A stretch of DNA of 64,000 nucleotides from Stenopsyche tienmushanensis. Taxonomy: Eukaryota > Arthropoda > Insecta > Trichoptera > Stenopsychidae. Made by a program: the position numbers and the translations under genes. Positions 48,580-60,580 of the stretch are shown here, piece after piece (the first letter of the stretch is position 1; each line of letters begins with the position of its first letter). The DNA is taken from assembly GCA_008973525.1 (NCBI GenBank), contig WACJ01000187.1, positions 434,001 to 498,000 on the forward strand, read 5' to 3'. The notes beneath the pieces are model-generated. The model did no database searches. It worked only from the letters and a program-made list of their open reading frames with translations, and was not told the origin of the DNA.

Positions 48580-48984
48580 TTAAATTTGGCATACTTTTTG
48601 CGGCCCGGTGGAAAGTCTCTGAAACCCGACACCGGACCCCACCAGCTTCAGATTTGGTTCAGCTCCAAACAGATCTCTCCCGCTCCGAGCATCGATCTTC
48701 GAGTTGTGACCTTAGATTCTCGGTTCGATCTTCCACGCCTCGCAGCCGCAGCCTATCCGAAGTGGGGACAATAAAGATGTTAAACAGAAGACATCGTCTT
48801 TGAAGTTCATCGACTTGAGATCCTATACCTTCCTTCCCCCCCCCGCCCCCCTTTCTATGAGTCGTTCTAGCAGAGGATACCATCGCACACCAGAGGGGCT
48901 GAAGAAAAATAGAAAGCGATCGGAATATAGAAGATGAAGATAACTGGGCCCCGATATTCGGCTGAGAGCAGCGCCCACGTTACA
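48580..48984 (+). mobile_element. LTR fragment, 3' part
   Basis: GGGACAATAAAGATGTTAAA (48766) parallels the tail of the fragment at 47789-48320. It ends GCGCCCACGTTACA at 48984, the inverse of the TGTAACGTGG start, as expected of matching LTR ends. The left limit is unclear. Confidence 0.5.
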
Positions 48985-49039
48985 ATATATGAAAGAAAAA
49001 AAATATTGAAAAATATTCATTTATTTTTTGAAGGAATTT

Positions 49040-49145
49040 CATTATTTATTTCATTGTCATCTATGAAAAATAACGTTAAAACGATTTGAAAATTTGCTTA
49101 AAATCATAAAAATAAATAAATTGACTTTTTTCAAATTGCTGGAAT
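49040..49145 (+). repeat. ~100-bp repeat shared with 32216-32320
   Basis: Has GAAAATTTGCTTAAA and AAATAAATTGAC. It sits 60 bp upstream of the second 5S gene. Confidence 0.5.
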
Positions 49146-49207
49146 AAAATGAAACATTTAATAGTATTCCGTAGAGTTTATATACATTCAATATTTCAGC
49201 AACGTTT

Positions 49208-49326
49208 GCCAACGACCATACCACGTTGAAAGCACCGGTTCTCGTCCGATCACCGAAGTTAAGCAACATTGGGCGCGGTCAGTACTTGGATGGGTGACCG
49301 CTTGGGAACACCGCGTGTCGTTGGCC
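49208..49326 (+). rRNA. 5S ribosomal RNA gene, copy 2
   Basis: Identical over 119 nt to the copy at 37280. The internal promoter is intact, and a T7 run follows at 49332-49338. The downstream flank shares TTTTTTTGCTGAGATTTT with copy 1, but the upstream flanks differ. Confidence 0.97.
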
Positions 49327-49331
49327 CGAAA

Positions 49332-49338
49332 TTTTTTT
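49332..49338 (+). terminator. Pol III T-run terminator of 5S copy 2
   Basis: Seven T residues six bases past the 5S end. Confidence 0.85.
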
Positions 49339-49339
49339 G

Positions 49340-49992
49340 CTGAGATTTTCACAATCGTAAAAAAACAACCGTTTCAACCGTCATGCCAAATATTTTAGTT
49401 TACTTTGCTCCTAAAAAAATATGAATAATGCACGTCAACATCAGCAATTATCTAATTTTTTATAAGTAAGCATAAATGAAATTATTTACATACATATAAT
49501 AAATAAAGAAATTGATTAACCAAAATAATATTGTGAAATTTATTTTGCTCTTATATATCATTCATTTTTAATAAAATATATAGTTTATGATAATATAAAT
49601 AATATATAAGTGGGCATAATTTCATTCAACAAAACAAATAAATATTTTTAAATTTATTATAGCAAGATCTTTAACTGACTAATATTTTTATTAAAGTAAA
49701 ATTTCTATATTTTTAAAAAAATATTTGAAATCCACATTGAAATATTTTGTTATTTTAATAAAATTAATATTGTATTATTATTACTCCAATATCAAAAACG
49801 CCATTGATCATAATAATCGTCATCGAAAAAAAAGTACGCTATGCTTAGGTCGTTAATTTCAAACTGTGGATATTAAAAAGCGTATAGGTGACTGTCAAAC
49901 GTTTGAATGTATCACCGCCGGTGTTCTATAGCGATTAGTTTTAGTCCGTCGTTTTCACTATTGTTCTTGCAGTCAAATATCTACCAATCTGG
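49340..49992. other. Presumed APC1 upstream region
   Basis: AT-rich up to about 49800, then less so. GCAGTCAAAT near 49970 is a weak initiator-like site. No firm TATA element was identified. Confidence 0.35.
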
Positions 49993-50013
49993 ATGAAGAA
50001 AACGTCGCAATGA
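49993..50013 (+). promoter_or_regulatory. Upstream ORF overlapping the APC1 start
   Basis: A six-codon frame (ATG at 49993, TGA at 50011-50013) whose stop shares bases with the APC1 ATG at 50010 (ATGA). If in the transcript, it would require leaky scanning or re-initiation at APC1. Confidence 0.55.
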
Positions 50014-53000
50014 TTGCTGCTTCAGATCCTTTGGTATTTCATTCATAACGTTTTATATTTTTCATATCCTGTCGACTGACATTTGATCTAACCCTATGCT
50101 AACCGCGCGAGTGTCTTCATTTATCAAATCTATATGATAAATATCATTTTAAAATAATGTTTTGCTTATAGGTGGCATTAATTTAATGATTTTTTTTAAA
50201 GATAATTTGTTTTCCATCATTGAAATAGACGAATCATAATGATTTGTGATGTTGTTGTTGTTTTTTTAATGACATATGGCGACATTTCTTTTGTGTCCTA
50301 TTAGGAGTTTGTTCCACATGGTCGTCGAGCTCTTTTGCGACATCCAGGATCAGTTCTGAAATCAGCAACTTCAAGCAATCATAGTGGACCAGATTCTTCA
50401 CTTCTTCATAAATTAAAAAATGTATTTATATCAGAAAAGCTAGATCCACCAATTTCTTCTAAAAAATCTGAAATCGATTCTCAAAAAGAATGGTGGTGTG
50501 TACGTCAGATCTGTCTCACAAAGGATGAAAATGATTCGAAAGGTATTCGATTTGATTTAAAATATCAAATTATTCCATTATTGTATAAAATATAATAGAA
50601 TATGTTAAAATTGTAGATGGTTTGCAGAAAGAGAGTTTCTCTTCCAAACAAACTAACAGCGCTGATTTAACATATACGCCTAATGTAAAATTTAAAAATG
50701 AATTTAATACATCCATTAAGTGCGAAATGAGTGCAAGCAAACGTATGAGAAGTGATAACGATTCAAATATATATCAAAATAGTGAAAGCAATCAAATCGG
50801 TACTTCTAAATTATCGTTTGGATCATACACACCGAATTTAAAAACTGATTGTTGTTACGAAGAAGAACTTTATGTTAAGGGAAAAACTGCCATCTGGTCT
50901 AGAGGTATTAAATAATTACATTTTTTACAATACTTTGTATTAACCCTTTTGTCAATTAATGTTTTTATTACCTCCCATCAGTGGTCTGGCCAGACCCTGA
51001 TTATTTTTCATAGAATTTGTATGGAAAATCACGTTTTTATTTATGTTCCATAAGGAAATTTTTATCCTTTCGCTCCATAAGATATTTCATCATATTTTTC
51101 ATGTTGATCTGTATTTTATTTTCGTAGTAAGAAATCATTTCACATCATCATAAATATCCTTTTTCTCAAAAAAACAAAGAATCCTGAACATTTTTTTAAA
51201 CTCTAAATTTTGTAAAACCCTTGGTAAGATCAATTCATAGCTACTATTAAAAATACTCATCGCAAAAGAGAAAAGGTCTGGCCAGACCAACTTATTGTCA
51301 GAAGGGTTAAATAATTAATTATAATTTATTTAAAATGTTTTATCATTTATTTTTCTTTTATGTCCAGGTCTCATTTCTAATCCCGATAGCAAATTGAGTG
51401 ATTCAGAGTCACGTATTACCGTTACAGCATATACTTGCGAATCTCCTATCAAACATGCTTTATTTTGCAATTTTCATACCACCGTAAATGATAAGCACAT
51501 GTTTGATGCTTTAAATACTCTTAATAATGATATGAACAAGTCATCTATGAAATTTAAAAATACGTATGAAGAAGTAAGCTATGAATCCATACCCAGCATA
51601 TGCATCATTGATACAAACAGCTTAAGGGTTTTCACCGAAACTGGGGAAGATTTCATTACGAGCTTACAGTTCCAAGTCAAAAGCGTGTGGTGCACCAAGT
51701 ATGGAGCGCTATTAGAAAAAGAGGCAGTACCTATATGTCATAATTCATTTATGCGACATTTAACAATGCAATCTGATATGTCTTTTGGAACCAGTAATAA
51801 GAAAAATTATGGATCTACTTTAAAAATGAACTCGAGTTTATTTTCACCAGATAGTTGTCAAAGATCAGTCACAGGGTTTTCTGAATCAGAAGTTCCTTTA
51901 CCAACGTGTTTTTCGCTTTCTCATCCTCTCGATGAAATGGCTCCCGTCTTGACAAAAATGGCACCTTTCGGTGCGCAATATTATAATGATTCAAATATGC
52001 AAATTGTATTTGTTAGCATTGCACCAAGCATATGTTTGACTTATAATAGCAAAACTGGGTTGCATAGCTTATGGAAAATTCGAAAAGCAACCAGTGACGA
52101 ATGTCATTCTTTATGCGGTAACTGGAATAAAACAAATAGCATGTTTAGTCAATCCGGTAATTTAAATCTTGGCAGTAATATATCCACATTCAATCAATCC
52201 ATACCCAGAGGAAGTTCAATCAGTATGCAGAAAAATGCTTCAAGTTGGCTGGGAGGTGGTGCGCACAGTCCGACCACGACTAAATCTGCTACATCAAATG
52301 CTTCAGAATCCATGACAAAAAGTAGCAATCCAATGGTCGGAATGTTTAATAAACTAGGCTTAACACCACATACATCTTTGGGACAAGCCTCTAATAGTTC
52401 AATGCAAGCAACAAATATTAATCCCAACCCTCCATCACAACCATTATATCCAGACATATGCTTTGAACATATATGGACAGAAAATCAAGGAAATACCTAG
52501 AACAAATATTGCAAATTGGTCTCCGGCGTCTAAAGTATTTCTACATTGTGATCATATAGGTCATCATTATTTGTGCTATTTGATAGGAGGATCTATTCAA
52601 CAGCTGTTTATTGCGCGTCTAGAAAGACCACATTCTATTGTTAATGACAACACAAAGAAGCATTTAATAGTTGGAGTAGTCACTTCAATGATCGCCAAAG
52701 ATGCCGAAAACATTCCATCCCTGAACATAATTGCCGTTATAGATTTATCGGGGAATATTATTTTATACTCAGGATCGTCTATGATTGGTAAAGTACATAT
52801 TGGCGGCGTTTTAGCTGGATTGATTAACTCTCCTTATAATCAAATTAAGAAATTTGATTCGTCATTCCCTCGTCGAAGTAGCTTATTGCCTATGTCTTCC
52901 AAAGATATAACATCTCTGGACGATATGACATTTCATCACTTATCTCCTGTGCCTCACACGTACGGATCACATCCAGCGCCTTGTGACAAAAACATTCATT

Positions 53001-56000
53001 ATAGTGGTGAGTATTAATAGCATATCAGTAAAATATCATATTTACTTAAAAAATAAGTATGAAAAACTTCTCGTTATACTTTTGTAAGTCTGATGATGAA
53101 TTTGGATATTAAATAGTATATTTTTTTAAATCGTTTTAGGTCTACAAGGATTGCGAGATCCTGTCGGAAATCGCGTTACATTAGAATATGAAAAAGGAAT
53201 GTTTTATAGAATAACTTTACCGGATTTGACTTCCAGTTCACTTGTTTTTAAATGTATAAATGCTCTTAAACAAATATTACCGAAAGATGTCATTATGCAG
53301 GTACATAGCGTAATATTTATTTCATTATATGTGCATATAAATATATTACTACGTTCAATGTTGCTTTTGTAGGTGATATCCAAATGGTATGGAATGAGAA
53401 ACGCACCCGGAACTCAGGATTTGTGTGCCAAACTCGAATGGTCTATGTTTGTATCGTTAATATTAAGTCTGCTCGGATATGATATTTCAAAATTGTCTCT
53501 TACAAAACAACCGGAAATTCCCAACACCGAAATTGTCCCTAAAAAGCAAAAAACATCCAACGATGGAAGTCAAGAAGACTGGGAATATCTTTTAAATTCC
53601 GGACATCATATTTCTTTTGGAAGTTCACTGGCGAATATGTTAAATCTTACAAACAGAAATAATTCAAGTGATGCAAAGACATCGTCTAGCGGACTCGAAT
53701 TAAATACGGCCGTGCATAAATTGACAAGATTAGGAAAGTTTCCTCAGGGTTCAATCGATATGGATACCATGCATGATGAATATTCCACCCAAGATCCATT
53801 AAACACACAATTCAACTGTAACTCGTTATTATTCCCGTATATTCTGCAAGTTTTATTTTCGCTACATCTAGTATACGAAGAACTCAAATTGAATGTGCTA
53901 TTGATCGAAGAATTACTGCCGCTTGGACAATTTTTATACCAGCTTTGTGTAGATCTCAGACTGGAAACTTATCTGAATCATTATTGGAAAGATTTTCCGA
54001 ATACTTGCCATTTAATTAATGAAACTATTCACAGACACATACCTGAAAGTGATATTAAAAAGATCACACAGCCTTTATACTTCAGTTTGGACCCTCCGAA
54101 TGTCTTCAATCATTTATATTTAATAATGAGAGGGAATAAAGCGAGTGCTACTTATCCATATTTGAATAATGTCAATGTAACATGTCGAGATATAATAGAG
54201 GTAATAAGAGCTTGAGAATTTTTAAATATAAATATATATGACTTGTATTTTGTCTTAATATTCATTTTAAATTAAACAGGTGACAGGTTTGATCGTAAAT
54301 GGCATTCCGGGTACATTACAGACTATATCTTCCCGTGACGGAATGAACGCTTGTAGCACTCCTCGCCAAAAAGATCACGCTTTTATTTCTAGCCGTACAA
54401 ATATAGAGCAAGCCGCAGTTTTAATGATATCTCAGAAAGGTATAGTATCTTATTATTAACTAATTTTTGGTAATCGTTCAAAATATCATCAATAAAATGA
54501 AAATATTTCCAACATTTTCAGGTTACACATTGAGAGATATACAAAACTTCCCGCCGTCGATAAATTTATTTTTACTCAATGTTTTATCGCGGTGTAAAAT
54601 GAACCCACCTGTGGATTGGCCTCATAAAGTGTATTCTCTCGTTATGAGAGAAGATTTAGCTCTTCAGGCACGATTCAATAAAAAGACGTCGCATATCCTA
54701 GATGGTATAATTCTTTAATTTTAAAAAATACATTTTTATCGTGCTTAAATTCTATTTAAATATGTATTTTTATAACCAGACGATACAACAAAAGAAAATG
54801 TTTTTTCACAATACAAAGAATTCGATCCTGAATATTTGCCCTCTTCGTCAAAGTCAGCTGATAATGAAAAAAATACCGGCTTAGAACATATTGACACGAA
54901 AATATTGAGATTGAGATTCCCTGGTGATCATAGGTATTTTTTTATAATTTATTTTTCTACGTCGGGGTTCTTCAGCCTTCAGCAAGAAAACAAAACAAAC
55001 AAACAATTGCACTACAGACATCATTTTTTAACATATTGATTATTTTTCTATCTATCCTCTTCCTCCGCTCCCGACAGAGCCTCCTTTAGTTGACGGTGTT
55101 TTTGTTCATGCAACTCCTTTAACTTGTCGACGCTGATGTCTTTGCTATGTTCTGCAATGAGTTCTTCAATGTCAAATTCGTTTAGCTCGATTCCTAGAGA
55201 TTTGCCCAGGGTCATAATTTCTTCGACAAGCTCCTTTTCACTGGCAAACCTTTCAAAGTCTCGTTATAAAACCAACCCAAGCCCCAACTTTTTCCACGCA
55301 GCGTTCAGTGTTCTTCTTGAGACACCCTGCCATGCTGCATCGATGAGTTTCAGACACCCTATGATAAGAAAGTGGTTTTTTCAAAACTCTCGTAGGGTAA
55401 GCTGCATGCCCTCGATGACTTCGAAGTCAAAGAGTTTGAAAAGCCTTTTCGTATACAATTTTATGAAGTTAGAGATAACTTGCTGATTTATAGGCTGCAG
55501 GATAGGAGCTGTGTTGGGTGGAAAGAATATTATCCTTGAATTCCTCCAAAATATTATCCTGAACTCTCTCGGTGTGGGCAGGAGCATTATCCATAATTAG
55601 CATGGCTTTCAGAGGAAAATTATTATCCAGCAGGTCTATCCATTTGGTAATCAGCTCTTCGTTGGTCCATGCCCTGCTGTTCGATTTCCACATAATAGGC
55701 AGCCTCTCCTTTGCACCTCTTGAATGTTCTTGAGTTCTTTAAAGAGTAAACAAGAAATTTAAAAGGCTTTATCTTCTTGTTGCCACTCCCATCCCGTCAG
55801 ACCAGGTTACCAGACCTTATATTCCCTTTGTTTTTGTTAGCTTGGTCAATCACAGAACAATCAGCCAATTCGATCTACGATAAACAAGAGCTCGCAGAAG
55901 ATCTGACACCAATGGAATTCTTTGAGGAATTCATCGAATTTGAACACTGCGAAAAACTGTTACCAAATAAATTGTGGTGATGAATGTGTTAAAAAGATAA

Positions 56001-59000
56001 TTTCACAGCTCAATAGTAATTTTCCACAGAACCTTTCATAAAAATTCCGTAACCCAAAGTTTTCACAAAATCCAAGCCGAAGAACCTTGTGCCGTAATCA
56101 ATATTTTTATAGTTGTTAATAAGTTATAATTTTTTAGAGTCACTGAAATGTGTAATCTTTTGCAATCGTCCATTCCCGTAACCATAGCGTTAACTCAAAG
56201 ACCCGAAGTTTCTGATCACGATTTTATAGAAGAACAAGAAAGGCATCTTTATGCTCTTTGTACAAGAACTATGGCTCTCCCAGTCGGAAGGTATAGTAAT
56301 TGGAGCTTTAATAGCGTAATAAAATATAATCAATTATAGCATTTTGATATTAAATTAATCATATTTTATAGAGGTATGGTGACACTGCGCTCTGTCCCAT
56401 GCGTTGTAACAGAACCGTTACACATTCCTAAATTGTGTGCGACCGGTCGTGCTCCACCTCGGAATGCGACGATTGAGCTTTCACACATAGAAGTCCCGCC
56501 GCACTATTCTGCATGGCCTCTGTTTCACAATGGGGTGGCCGCTGGGTTGAAACTAGTTCCGATGGGAAGTAAAAAAATCGATTCAGCTTGGGTGGTTTAT
56601 AATAAGCCTAAGGTTTGTTTGATTATATATTAGCAGTATTTTTATTTATTTAAAAACGAATTTTTTTTGGAACATTTTTATATTACAGCAAGGAACAATG
56701 GATATGGTATATGAACACGCTGGATTTTTAATGGCTCTCGGGTTAAATGGTCATTTAAAAGACATGGCATACATGGACATGTATGAATATTTAGTCAAAT
56801 GTCATGAAATGACTAGCGTTGGGCTTCTACTTGGCATTGCAGCAACGTATAGAGGTATTATCAATTTAATATACAGTCAACCCTGCTATAAAGCGCATTT
56901 CTATACCGTATTTTTCCTTATATTTTGCGGCGGTTTATTTTTATAGCACTTCATTATGTGTAAATATGCCGGGAGAAGAAACTAGAAACTAAGCACATTC
57001 ATAGTAATTTAAAATTAAAATACAAAAATCGCCCATATCAATTGAAGAAACCTAACTCCAAATTTTTTATGGGCGCCTAACTTTCTATAGCGTTTTTTCC
57101 TATATCGCGGTCCCTATCTCGACGTTATACGAGGGTTGACTATTGTACTGTATTTTTTCAGTATTTATTTAATTTAATCGAAAATATTTCATCAGGTACT
57201 ATGGACATTTTGACAACAAAACTTATGGGTATCCACGTTGAAGCTTTATTACCACCGACGTCCATTGAACTCGATATTCCTCAAAATATTCAAGTCGCGG
57301 CATTATTAGGCGTCGGATTGCTTTATCAGCGTACTGCACATACACACATCACTCAGGTCTTATTGAGTGAAATCGGTAAAATTAAAATACAAATGACTAA
57401 TTTTCAATTCAAGATCATGTATAATACGCTGACTTAATTTTTTAAGGCCGCCCACCCGGACCCGAAATGGAAAATTCTAGCGAACGAGAAGGATATTCTC
57501 TGGCGGCGGGACTCGGCTTAGGATTAGTTTGTCTTGGATCACATGAAACTGCGCCGCATCATCTCACAGCGACGCTGCGTCACTACATGCTTGGCGGAAA
57601 CAAAAGACCATTAACAGGTTCTGAAAAATATAGAGACGCGTTTTTATTTTATTTTATTCAATTCATCATAACAATGCAAATATTTTGCAACAAATTTAGG
57701 TGCACAAAAAGAAAAATATAAGCTGCCGTCGTTTCAAATTCGCGAAGGTCCAACGGTGAACGTCGATGTAACTGCGCCGGGTGCTATACTGGCGTTGGGA
57801 ATGCTCTATTTAAAAAGTGGCAATGCTGAAGTTGCTAAATGGCTAGCTCCACCGCCTACGCATTATTTACTTGATTTTGTTAGACCTGATCTACTTCTTC
57901 TCAGAGTGATAGCCAGAGGTAAATTAATATCATTTTTTATTTATCAAATATTATTTTATTATTGTGTTATTTTGATGTTTGAATTTACAGGTCTCATTTT
58001 GTGGGATTCTATAATACCGAAAGCAGAATGGGTCGACGACTACGTACCGGATTCTGTTAAACCAGTACGCTTTTGTTAAACCAACTGAAGATCATATCGA
58101 TTATGAAGCAATGAAGTGATTACATAATAAAACATTAATTTGCATATACGCTTAAAACAACCATTTATAGATGATTTAATCATAGTTTATATTTTAGCCA
58201 AGTTTATTGCAATATCGTAGCTGGTGCATGTTTTTCAATTGGTCTTAGATTTGCTGGATCAGCTGATGAAGATGCATGCGAAACAGTTATATATTATGCT
58301 AAAAAATTTACAAGACTTGGATCTAAAAGCATTGGCGAATTGGCCGGTAAAAGTACAATTGAAACATGTTTGAATCTGATTCTCATCAGCGCAGCAATGG
58401 TAATTTAAAATTTATATTTTTCACCAAATATCACATTTTTGTATCTAAAATTTTAAGGGTTTGTTTATTGATAGGTAATGGCTGGTACTGGTGATTTAGA
58501 GATAATGAGATTATGTAGACAACAACGAGCAAGAGCCGGACCGGTTGCTAGTTCTCTTACTTATGGATCACAATTGGCAGTACATACGGCACTAGGCTTA
58601 TTATTTTTAGGTGCAGGTCGTTATACTTTATCAACGTCATCAGAAAGTATTGCTGCTTTAGTGTGTGCATTTTTCCCTAAATTTCCAACACACAGTAACG
58701 ATAATAGGTAATCATTTTTGGCATGTATTAATAATATGTAAATGAAATATTTGGATATACTTCAAGCAATTGAATGATCATAGGTATCATCTGCAAGCAT
58801 TTAGACATCTCTATGTATTGGCTACTGAACCACGTTTAATGATTCCACGAGATATATTAGCTGGCACCCTTTGCTATGCCAATATCAAGGTGATTAAATT
58901 AGGCACGAATCAAATAATCAGTTTGAAGGCACCGTGTCTCTTGCCAGAGTTGCACACGCTAAAAGAAGTTCATATAGAAGATGATAGATACTGGCCTATT

Positions 59001-60072
59001 GTATTCAAGCGAGATATGAATTGGGATCAATTATTGTTAGTATTAAATCAAATATTGTTTTTATTATCCACTACTTTATGTCTCAATTTATTAATTATTA
59101 CATTATTTCTTAAATAACATTAATTTCAGATATTTATTACAAAATTTATCATGTGTCGACATCAAACAACGAGCTGGTTGTTTATCATATCTCGAAGATC
59201 CTCAAGGATACAAGAGTCTACTTGCTCAAATGCTTACCACTGAAAAAACTAATGTGTGGTCAGCAAAACCTGAAAATATATCTGCATTCTCGAGCGATCA
59301 AGCAATTGCTAACTTTACGGAGCGGTACTTAATTGATCCAGTTTCAACATCTGGGACACTTAATAAATCCGATACAAATAATGATAAAAGTGAAAAAAAT
59401 TGCCTAAAAATATGCCACAGTTGCTACTTTATTACTTTTAAAAACTTATTAAACAATAAAAGTGTTCGGAACGACGACGTTAATAGAAAAAATTGTGTAT
59501 GTGACAAAAATAATAAGGAGGAACGTGAATTCATTCAACTTCTTGCGATGATTACTTACGAATGCGTTATTAGAGACACGTTAGTTATACTTCCGGCTTG
59601 GATAACGCTCTTGAAGATATTGAGAAATATGAAGAAAGACCCTTCGACGTACCACATTTGGCAATTAAAACTCGTATTCGCTCAGATAGAAAACCACAAC
59701 AACAAATATCTCCAGCACAATTTGAACGAAAGCAACAAAAACACCAACGAACCGCTCATCTCCAATGAATTTTCTACGTCCATGAAACAAAAAATGTCTT
59801 TCCTCATGGACTCTTGGGAGAGCGAACTTTGCAGCTCGTTAAAATCCTACATGAAAAACACATTTTACAGCTCAAACACCACGGCGAAAAACATCGATAG
59901 CAAATTGGCAGCGTACATTACATACTATGATATTCCGAGGGGAATATTTAAAAACGTGTTCACTTCGAATATCAATTTGTTGGATCTTTTGAGCGAGACG
60001 GATAATATGAAAATCGATCCTGCAAATATGCAAAATATATTGAGGATATACAACACGAATGAAATTAGATAG
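50010..60072 (+). CDS. shtd: Anaphase-promoting complex subunit 1 (20 exons)
   Basis: The largest scaffold subunit of the APC/C ubiquitin ligase, which drives mitotic exit. Exons: 50010-50033, 50305-50542, 50617-50904, 51368-53006, 53140-53300, 53373-54200, 54280-54439, 54522-54704, 54780-54933, 56138-56290, 56372-56612, 56689-56854, 57196-57375, 57447-57617, 57700-57918, 57991-58115, 58198-58399, 58475-58707, 58784-59035, 59130-60072. All junctions are GT-AG and in phase. The N-terminus MIAASDPLEFVPHGR and YEEELYVKGKTAIWSRG match the family's start. FHNGVAAGLKL marks the onset of proteasome/cyclosome repeats (about 1320-1790), including QVAALLGVGLLY, SLAAGLGLGLVCLG and HTALGLLFLGAGRY. Length is about 2185 residues, somewhat longer than the human protein. 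Two single-base frame breaks (near 52482 and 58065) interrupt an otherwise intact gene. Confidence 0.95.
50944..51306 (+). mobile_element. piggyBac-like non-autonomous element in APC1 intron 3 (363 bp)
   Basis: Flanked by TTAA (50940-50943 and 51307-51310). Ends CCCTTTTGTCAAT and ATTGTCAGAAGGG pair with two mismatches. Near each end is GGTCTGGCCAGACC, itself a perfect palindrome (50985-50998 and 51275-51288). Confidence 0.85.
55040..55990 (-). mobile_element. pogo/Tigger transposase relic in APC1 intron 9
   Basis: Reverse-strand blocks in order: NKKIKPF (about 55770), SRAWTNEELITKWIDLLDNN and IMDNAPAHTE (55693-55550, with the catalytic Asp), FFPPNTAPILQPINQQVISN (near 55510-55450), and C-terminal AWQGVSRRTLNAAWKKLGL with a trailing helix (55340-55060). 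Frame changes between blocks show decay. The outer TIRs were not found. It lies antisense to APC1 in a 1204-bp intron. Confidence 0.85.
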
Positions 60073-60161
60073 GAGTGTGTCTGGGTAAAATTATTGATTC
60101 GATTAATTTTTCGAGGATGTTTGTATATAGCAGCAACCAATTTAATATGAAAAACGATATT

Positions 60162-60167
60162 AATAAA
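60162..60167 (+). promoter_or_regulatory. Candidate polyadenylation signal of APC1
   Basis: AATAAA 90 nt past the APC1 stop. Confidence 0.6.
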
Positions 60168-60361
60168 ATTCAATTTTTTAAATATATAATTGGCCTTTTA
60201 TTATTAATTTAAAATAATTTGTGAATTAATTTCAGCTGAATTATTAAACCATTTTTTTTATCGGGACTTCTACACTGGAATACTGAAAATTTTAAATATT
60301 TTTACGTTTTCTAACAGATGACTCTCAAAGGAAAATATTTTAACCTTTGAATAATGCAATA

Positions 60362-60509
60362 CAATCAAACCTCTTTTTATGCGATTTCGAAGTTATGCGG
60401 TTTTTAAAATCCATGGAACGCATCTTCATTATTTCTATGTAAATCAAAGCTTTTTTTTGTGCGATTTTCCGCGAAACGCATCTACCACACAAAAAAAGGT
60501 TTAAGTGTA
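60362..60509 (+). mobile_element. TA-flanked TIR element, short form (148 bp)
   Basis: Relative of 15788-17371. Left CAATCAAACCTCTTTTTATG, right inverse ACACAAAAAAAGGTTTAAGTG, with TA on both sides. It has one AGTTATGCGG copy. Confidence 0.8.
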
Positions 60510-60580
60510 TGTTGAATTATTTAAAATATATATACCATAATATGCTATGAAAAGTATAAGAAATTTATAAATGTATAAGA

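Noticed and set aside
53007..53139. Possible programmed recoding in APC1 at the exon 4 frame break
   Set aside because: The break lies in a homopolymer with no stop-slippery signal visible, and a second break occurs elsewhere; sequence error or mutation is simpler.
55124..55486. 120-codon plus-strand ORF in APC1 intron 9
   Set aside because: Antisense of the C-terminal part of the Tigger transposase relic.
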